Assembly: GCF_042432495.1 (NCBI RefSeq)
Contig: NZ_JBHLXC010000006.1
Location: forward strand, 124,001 to 188,000
Reading direction: 5' to 3'
DNA length: 64,000 nt
Source: Pseudochelatococcus lubricantis
Lineage (GTDB): Bacteria; Pseudomonadota; Alphaproteobacteria; Rhizobiales; Beijerinckiaceae
The notes under the pieces are model-generated. The model made no database searches. It was not told the DNA's origin and saw only the letters and a program-made list of their open reading frames with translations. Of the stretch, positions 59,211-64,000 are shown one piece after another (position 1 is the stretch's first letter; each line of letters starts with the position of its first letter). The translations under genes were made by a program, and so were the position numbers.

Positions 59211-60353
59211 TCAGATCCCGTAATCTTCCCGCGACAGCGGCGGCGGCATGTGTCTGACGGGCACCCGCTTGCCGTCGAGGCGGAAGGGAGGCGCCAGCAC
59301 GCGGGAGACCGTGCCGTCCGGATTGTCCCGGCTGGCGACAACGCCGGCGTTTTCGGCCCGGGGAGACGTCAACGCCTCCAGAAGCCCGAGCACCTCTCCA
59401 CAAGGGATGCCCTGCGCGCGCAGCCGCCCGGTCAGTTCCCCACGGGTGTGGCTGGCGATCTCCGCCTTGAGCAGCGGGGCGAGTTCCTCGCGGTTTCGGG
59501 CGCGGTCGAGATTGGTGGCGAAACGCGGATCGGCGGCGATGTCCGGCCGGTGGATGACGTGATCGCAGAACCGCTGGAACTGGGCGTTGTTGCCGACGGT
59601 GATGACGATCGGGCCGTCGGCGGCGGAAAAGACGCCGTAGGGCATGATGGAGGGATGGGCGTTGCCGTAGCGGGGCGGGTCCTTCTGCATGGCCAGCGCC
59701 TCAAGTCCGTAGTAGGACGTCAGCGACGTGCCGCAATCGAAGAGGTTGAGCGAGATATGCCGCCCGCGCCCGGTTTTCTCGCGCTCGTACAGGGCGGCTA
59801 GAACCGCCTGCGCCGCGTATTGGCCGGTCGTGATATCGACGATGGCGACGCCGAACTTAAGGCGTTCCTGATCCGGCTCCCCGTTCATGGCCATCAGTCC
59901 GGCTTCGCCCTGCACGACGAGATCGTAGCCCGGGCGCTCCGCCTCGGGGCCGTCCGAAGGATAACCCGAGATGGTGCAATAGACGATGCGCGGGTTGACG
60001 GCGCGCAGCGCCTCGTATCCCAGTCCGAGCCTGTCGGCGCCGCCTGTCTTGAAGTTCTGCACGACCACGTCGGCCTGCGCGGCGAGCGCCAGCACCGTGT
60101 CGCGGCCTTCGGGCGTGGCGAGATCGATGCTGATGGACGTCTTGTTGCGGTTCACGCTGTCGAAATACGCCGTCGTCGTCTCGCCCGTCCGCAGGCCCCA
60201 GTCGCGCGTGTCGTCGCCGCGCACGGGATGCTCGATCTTGGTCACGTCCGCGCCAAGGTCGCCGAGGATCATGCTGCACCAGGGCCCGGCGAGCACGCGC
60301 GACATGTCGAGCACCCGGATGCCATTGAGCGGAAGGGCTGGTGAATGCGTCAT
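59211..60353 (-). CDS. CaiB/BaiF family (class III) CoA-transferase
   Basis: A 380-residue CoA-transferase that moves CoA between carboxylic acids. Marks are GIRVLDMSRVLAGPWCSMILGDLGADVTKIEHP (read in parts), RGDDTRDWG, NRNKTSISIDLATPEGRD and the catalytic Asp in RPGYDLVVQGEAGLMAMNG. It is last in a leftward operon with transport, hydratase and regulator genes and probably activates the imported acid using CoA from an internal donor. Substrate unknown. Confidence 0.92.
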   Translation of the reverse strand: MTHSPALPLNGIRVLDMSRVLAGPWCSMILGDLGADVTKIEHPVRGDDTRDWGLRTGETTTAYFDSVNRNKTSISIDLATPEGRDTVLALAAQADVVVQNFKTGGADRLGLGYEALRAVNPRIVYCTISGYPSDGPEAERPGYDLVVQGEAGLMAMNGEPDQERLKFGVAIVDITTGQYAAQAVLAALYEREKTGRGRHISLNLFDCGTSLTSYYGLEALAMQKDPPRYGNAHPSIMPYGVFSAADGPIVITVGNNAQFQRFCDHVIHRPDIAADPRFATNLDRARNREELAPLLKAEIASHTRGELTGRLRAQGIPCGEVLGLLEALTSPRAENAGVVASRDNPDGTVSRVLAPPFRLDGKRVPVRHMPPPLSREDYGI

Positions 60354-60402
60354 CGTGGCGTTTCCTTGAATATATGTTGTGGCCGCTGCTTTCGGGCCGC
60401 CG

Positions 60403-61227
60403 TCAGGCGCCCATTACGCCTTCGAGGTTGCGGGCGACCTCGATCAGGCGCGGGCGCACCTCGCTCAGCAGAAATTCGCGCGGTACCAGGATGGTGGGGC
60501 CGCCGCAGTTGATCGCCATCGGCGGCAACCCGCCGCCCGGACGAAAGCCGACCGCGATGGCGCTGACTTCCTTCAGCCAGTCGCCGAAGGAGCAGCAGCA
60601 ACCGAGTTCCTGGTACTCCTGCAGCGCCCGTTCGATGCCTTCCCGCTTGCGCGGCCATGTTTCAGGATCGTAATCCTGCAGTTCCTCGAATATCTGCCGC
60701 CGCTCGCGCTCGGAGCACACCGCGATATAGGCGCGTCCCATCGAGCTGCGGGCGATCGAATGCCGGTAGCCGACGTCGATGTTCAGCGAGATGGCGGCGG
60801 GGCCGCGCATGCTTTCCACGTAGCGCATCGTCAGGCGCTCGCGCACGCCCAGACCGACCGAGGCATTGGAGAAATTGGCGAGATCGGTCAGCGATTCGCG
60901 GGCGACGCGGCGCACATCGAGGCCGCCGAGCGCCGTCGAGCCGATGGCCATCAGCGCTGTACCCAGACGGTACTTGCCGATATCCTCCTTGTAATGCAGA
61001 TAGCCGAGCTTCGTCAGCGTATAGGTCAGCCGCGAGACCGTGGAGCGCGGCAGCTTGCAGCGTTCGGCGATATCGTTGTTGCCCAGAAACGTCTCACCGC
61101 GGCGAAAGCACGCGATCACGTCGAGGCCGCGCGCCAGCGCGGTGACGAAATGCCTGTCGCCCTTTGTTTCCGGGGCGTCGATGTCGTCGGGTTCAGTCAT
61201 GTTGGTCGCGGAAAGAGAGGTTCTCAT
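60403..61227 (-). CDS. IclR-family transcriptional regulator
   Basis: A 274-residue regulator. The winged HTH is FVTALARGLDVIACFRRGETFLGNNDIAERCKLPRSTVSRL (read in parts) near residues 27-80. The C-terminal effector domain has SIARSSMGRAYIAVCS and GCCCSFGDWLKEVSAIAVGF, typical of the PcaR/PobR-like aromatic-acid group. The start ATG at 61227 overlaps the hydratase stop (ATGA); an internal ATG at 61200 lacks a ribosome site. It is embedded between two enzyme genes, so it probably controls its own operon. Confidence 0.9.
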   Translation of the reverse strand: MRTSLSATNMTEPDDIDAPETKGDRHFVTALARGLDVIACFRRGETFLGNNDIAERCKLPRSTVSRLTYTLTKLGYLHYKEDIGKYRLGTALMAIGSTALGGLDVRRVARESLTDLANFSNASVGLGVRERLTMRYVESMRGPAAISLNIDVGYRHSIARSSMGRAYIAVCSERERRQIFEELQDYDPETWPRKREGIERALQEYQELGCCCSFGDWLKEVSAIAVGFRPGGGLPPMAINCGGPTILVPREFLLSEVRPRLIEVARNLEGVMGA

Positions 61228-62000
61228 CGTGACAGAAATGCCCTGAAAGCTTGCTGTGCCGCTTCGCTCCGCCGCAAGGCATGGAAATGGCGCGCTTCCT
61301 CTTCGAGCGTTTCAGAGATAGCGGTTGCGTATCCGCGTCTCAACAGTTTCTTGGTTGCCAGGACAGCCTCCGGGGAGAGGGCGGCGATGCGTGCAGCTTT
61401 CTCGATGGCGGTTTCCAGCGATTGCCCGTCCTCGGTGACGGCGTTGACGATGCCCGCCTGCGCCGCGACCCGGGCCGGGAACTCGTCCCCGATCAGCAGC
61501 AGTTCCGACGCCAGTTTCTGCCCGGCGAGCAACGGCAGCAGATAGGTGGACGATCCTTCCGGGCAGAGGCCCAGGCGCACGAACGGCAGCCGGAACCGCG
61601 CGCCTTGCCCCGCATAGGCGAGATCGCAATGCAGGAGCAACGTCGTGCCGATTCCGACAGCGAAACCCTCTACCGCCGCGATGACCGGCTTCGACACGCC
61701 GACGAGATCGCGCAGGAACGACAGGCCGGGACTGGAAACGGCGGCAGCCGGCTCCGTCGGCGCTTCCGCGTCCTGCGTGTCGTCGGTCCGGAAATCCGCG
61801 ATGTCGTTGCCGCTGGTGAAGCAATTGCCGGCTCCGGTGAGGACGATGGCGGCAACCGACGCATCACGGTCAGCCTCCGCCAGCGACGCGCCGAGCAGGG
61901 CATAGGTTGCGCGGTCGAGCGCGTTGCGGCGCTCCGGACGGGAGATGGTGAGCAGGCGGACGCCGCTCGCGGGAGCGCTGGCGAGAACGGTAGCTGTCAT
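61224..62000 (-). CDS. Enoyl-CoA hydratase/isomerase family protein
   Basis: A 258-residue crotonase. The CoA oxyanion-hole segments are GAGNCFTSGNDIADF and GFAVGIGTTLLLHCDLAYAGQGARFRLPFVRLGL (read in parts), followed by CPEGSSTYLLPLLAG. The FVRLGLCPEGSS wording is closest to the PaaB/isomerase branch rather than to classical hydratases. The ATG at 62000 overlaps the previous stop by four bases; the frame upstream is not a protein start. Confidence 0.9.
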   Translation of the reverse strand: MTATVLASAPASGVRLLTISRPERRNALDRATYALLGASLAEADRDASVAAIVLTGAGNCFTSGNDIADFRTDDTQDAEAPTEPAAAVSSPGLSFLRDLVGVSKPVIAAVEGFAVGIGTTLLLHCDLAYAGQGARFRLPFVRLGLCPEGSSTYLLPLLAGQKLASELLLIGDEFPARVAAQAGIVNAVTEDGQSLETAIEKAARIAALSPEAVLATKKLLRRGYATAISETLEEEARHFHALRRSEAAQQAFRAFLSR

Positions 62001-63055
62001 GAAGGCTCCTGAAATTCTCCGTTGCCGGCCGGATGATCGGCGGCATCGACATAGGAGGCCGCGGCGCCGTGCACCTGCCGGAGCGCCGCCGCGTACTCGC
62101 GCCGCAGCCGCGCCACGACATCGGCGGCGGGCGGGACGTCGTCTATCGTGCCGACACCCTGTCCCGCGCCCCAGATGTCGCGCCACGCCTTGGCGCTGCG
62201 GCCGGGACCGAAGTCCATCCGGCTCTTGTCGGAAGCGGGCAGGTCATCGGGGTCGAGACCCTGCGCGACGATGCTGGGCCGCAGATAATTGCCCGGAACG
62301 CCGGTGAAGAACGGCGTGTAGACGATGTCCTGCGCATTCGACCTGGTGATCATCGCCTTGTAGTCATCGGCCGCGTTGGCCTCGCGGGTGGCGATGAAGC
62401 GCGTGCCCATGTAGGCGAGATCGGCGCCCATGGCCTGCGCCGCCAGAATGGCCGCGCCGGAGGTGATTGCCCCCGACAGGGCGAGCGGCCCGTCGTAGAA
62501 GCGGCGCACCTCGCCGACGAGGGCGAAGGGGCTGAGCGTGCCCGCATGACCGCCCGCGCCCGCGCAGACCAGGATGAGACCGTCGACGCCTTCCTCAAGC
62601 GCCTTCTCGGCGTGGCGGACGGTGGTGACGTCGTGAAAAACCAGACCGCCGTAGGCGTGAACCTGCCGCACGAGGTCGCCGGGCGGGCGCAACGAGGTGA
62701 TGATGATCGGCACCCGGCGGCGCACGCAGACCTCAAGATCGTGCTCCAGACGGCTGTTCGAGCCGTGCACGATCTGGTTGACGGCGAAGGGGGCAACCGG
62801 GCGGGCGGGATCGGCCGCCCGCGCCGCCTCCAGCGCCTCCGTGATCCGGACGATCCAGCCGTCGAGCGTCTCGGCCGGCCGTGCGTTGAGGGCCGGGAAC
62901 GAGCCGACGATGCCGGCGAGGCACTGGGCGATCACGAGGTCCGGGTTCGACACGATGAACATGGGCGAGGCGATCACGGGCAGCGACAGGCGGCCGCGCA
63001 GCGCGGCGGGCAACCGGCTGCCGGCGGCGTGGGGAAGAGAAGAGGGCCCCGTCAT
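61997..63055 (-). CDS. Nitronate monooxygenase family FMN protein
   Basis: A 352-residue NMO/2-nitropropane dioxygenase-like TIM barrel. FMN-binding marks are LPVIASPMFIVSNPDLVIAQCLAGIVGSFPALNA (read in parts), GLILVCAGAGGHAGTLSPFALVGEVR and LSGAITSGAAILAAQAMGADLAYMGTRF. Members detoxify nitronates or act in CoA-linked pathways where the substrate is not known. Coupled by ATGA on both sides, so it belongs to the leftward catabolic operon. Confidence 0.9.
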   Translation of the reverse strand: MTGPSSLPHAAGSRLPAALRGRLSLPVIASPMFIVSNPDLVIAQCLAGIVGSFPALNARPAETLDGWIVRITEALEAARAADPARPVAPFAVNQIVHGSNSRLEHDLEVCVRRRVPIIITSLRPPGDLVRQVHAYGGLVFHDVTTVRHAEKALEEGVDGLILVCAGAGGHAGTLSPFALVGEVRRFYDGPLALSGAITSGAAILAAQAMGADLAYMGTRFIATREANAADDYKAMITRSNAQDIVYTPFFTGVPGNYLRPSIVAQGLDPDDLPASDKSRMDFGPGRSAKAWRDIWGAGQGVGTIDDVPPAADVVARLRREYAAALRQVHGAAASYVDAADHPAGNGEFQEPS

Positions 63056-63762
63056 GCCGATTGAGCCTCCCGCGCCAGATACAGATCGTGCAGCCGGTCG
63101 AGGTCGACGTTCGCCGCCGGCTCGCTGAGCAGCACGCGGCCCGACCGCATCAGATGCACGTCGTCGGCGACGCCGACCGCGATATGCGTGTTCTGCTCGA
63201 CGAGAACGATGGTGATCGCTTCCTCCTTCAGGCGGCGGATGATGTCGAACACCTCCTTCACGATCACCGGCGCCAGGCCGAGGGAGGGTTCGTCGATCAG
63301 CAGGATGCGTGGCATCGACATCAACCCCCGCCCGATGGCGAGCATCTGCGCCTCGCCGCCGGAAAGCGATCCGGCGAGCTGGCCGTGGCGCTCCTTCAGG
63401 CGCGGAAACAGCGAGTAGACCCGTTCGAGATTGCTGGCGAACGCCGTCCGGCAGCGGCGCGGATAGGCGCCGAGGCTGAGGTTCTCCTCCACGGACATGT
63501 CGCGGAAAACCATGCGCCCCTCCGGCACGAGGATGATGCCGCGTTCGGCGAGGTCCCAGGCCTTGCCGCGCAGCGGCTCCCCGCCCAGCCGGATGTCGCC
63601 CTCGTAGGGGATGAGCCCGGCGAGCGTCTTGAGCAGCGTGGTCTTGCCCGCTCCGTTCGGCCCGACGATCGTGGTCAACGTGCCTTCACGGAACGTCAGC
63701 GAGACGTCCCACAGCACCGTGACGCGGCCGTAGCCGGAGCGCAGGTGTCTGATTTCAAGCAT
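63052..63762 (-). CDS. livF: ABC transporter ATP-binding protein LivF
   Basis: A 236-residue second LivF. It shows Walker A GPNGAGKTT, GIILVPEGRMVFRDMSVEENL (LivF-specific), the signature LSGGEAQMLAIGRGL, Walker B ILLIDEPSLGLAP, and the H-loop LVEQNTHIAV, which here is the normal EQN type. It overlaps the nitronate monooxygenase gene by four bases and LivG by eight. It belongs to a second importer whose permease and binding-protein genes, if present, lie beyond the window. Confidence 0.93.
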   Translation of the reverse strand: MLEIRHLRSGYGRVTVLWDVSLTFREGTLTTIVGPNGAGKTTLLKTLAGLIPYEGDIRLGGEPLRGKAWDLAERGIILVPEGRMVFRDMSVEENLSLGAYPRRCRTAFASNLERVYSLFPRLKERHGQLAGSLSGGEAQMLAIGRGLMSMPRILLIDEPSLGLAPVIVKEVFDIIRRLKEEAITIVLVEQNTHIAVGVADDVHLMRSGRVLLSEPAANVDLDRLHDLYLAREAQSA

Positions 63763-64000
63763 GGGCGGCTCCCGTGTAACTTTCGATCACCGCCGGGTCG
63801 CGGAACACTTCCTCCGGCGTGCCGTTGGCGATGAGCTGGCCGAAATTCAGCACGACCGCGCGCGTGCAGAGGTTCATGATCGTCTCGATATCGTGTTCCA
63901 CGATCACGATGGTGAGGCCGAAGTGCGAATGAAGCTCTTTCAGCTTGAGCATGAACTGGCGCTTGGCCTGGCTTTCGAGGCCGGCGAGCACCTCGTCGAG
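63755..64000 (-). CDS. livG: ABC transporter ATP-binding protein LivG (partial, C-terminal part)
   Basis: The last 81 residues of a LivG ATPase; the rest is past the window edge. The visible part starts within Walker B (LDEVLAGLESQ), then has TIVIVEHDIETIMNLCTRAVVLNFG and GTPEEVFRDPAVIESYTG, the LivG C-terminal signature. It overlaps livF by eight bases. Confidence 0.9.
   Translation of the reverse strand, partial: LDEVLAGLESQAKRQFMLKLKELHSHFGLTIVIVEHDIETIMNLCTRAVVLNFGQLIANGTPEEVFRDPAVIESYTGAAHA

Noticed and set aside
1..64000. CRISPR arrays, insertion sequences and rRNA genes
   Set aside because: No regularly spaced repeats, no intact transposase with terminal inverted repeats and no rRNA-like segment were seen.

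Overview
This window is high-GC chromosomal DNA from an alphaproteobacterium, most likely order Hyphomicrobiales (Rhizobiales). The evidence is a Ros/MucR-type regulator, an Irr-type iron regulator of the Fur family, a YcjX/YcjF pair, a class I PHA synthase and dense ABC/CoA-ligase catabolic operons. I cannot name the genus from sequence alone.

Layout. (1) 1-6139: a leftward succinate-semialdehyde dehydrogenase cut by the window edge, then a rightward run of tartrate-type dehydrogenase, two DAO-family FAD oxidoreductases and two GNAT acetyltransferases. (2) 6676-15942: a nine-gene rightward operon. It holds a complete Liv-type ABC importer (binding protein, two permeases, two ATPases), then a benzoate-CoA-ligase-like acyl-CoA synthetase, a kynurenine-formamidase-like hydrolase, an FAD monooxygenase and a cupin. 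It looks like uptake and breakdown of an unidentified aromatic acid, and it ends at a strong hairpin. (3) 16056-22098, leftward: a MaoC-phosphate acyltransferase fusion, PHA synthase, an aldo/keto reductase and an orphan TolC-like lipoprotein. (4) 22441-32551: glpD, then an exopolysaccharide-type glycosyltransferase cluster (DUF4214 protein and three glycosyltransferases), an SH3-type envelope protein and a D-2-hydroxyacid dehydrogenase. (5) 32659-44834: housekeeping and regulatory genes (soluble CZB chemoreceptor, CysZ-like membrane protein, NDUFA9-like protein, mucR, glycine-zipper lipoprotein, ycjF-ycjX, SixA-like phosphatase, pncA, irr).

(6) 45098-57891 is an accessory region that starts at tRNA-Ser(UGA). 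Its first 7.8 kb is a compact integrated element. It carries a tyrosine integrase, an AlpA-type regulator, a RepA-like ATPase with a primase-associated N-terminus, six small unknown genes and a two-gene cargo (GIY-YIG nuclease and membrane protein) beside the tRNA. It has no capsid, terminase or relaxase gene. The element also holds a seven-copy CGGGACA cluster that could be an iteron origin and paired TCTACTAAC boxes that could be integrase arm sites. Beyond the integrase lie a frameshifted ohr gene with an intact divergent ohrR, an AT-rich single-gene DUF262-HNH protein that resembles antiphage nucleases, and about 1.1 kb of degenerate DNA.

(7) 57892-64000: core-like DNA again. A type-2 glycerate kinase converges on a leftward operon encoding LivG (cut by the window edge), LivF, a nitronate monooxygenase-family protein, an enoyl-CoA hydratase, an IclR regulator and a CaiB/BaiF CoA-transferase. 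This is a second transport-plus-CoA-activation module for an unidentified organic acid.
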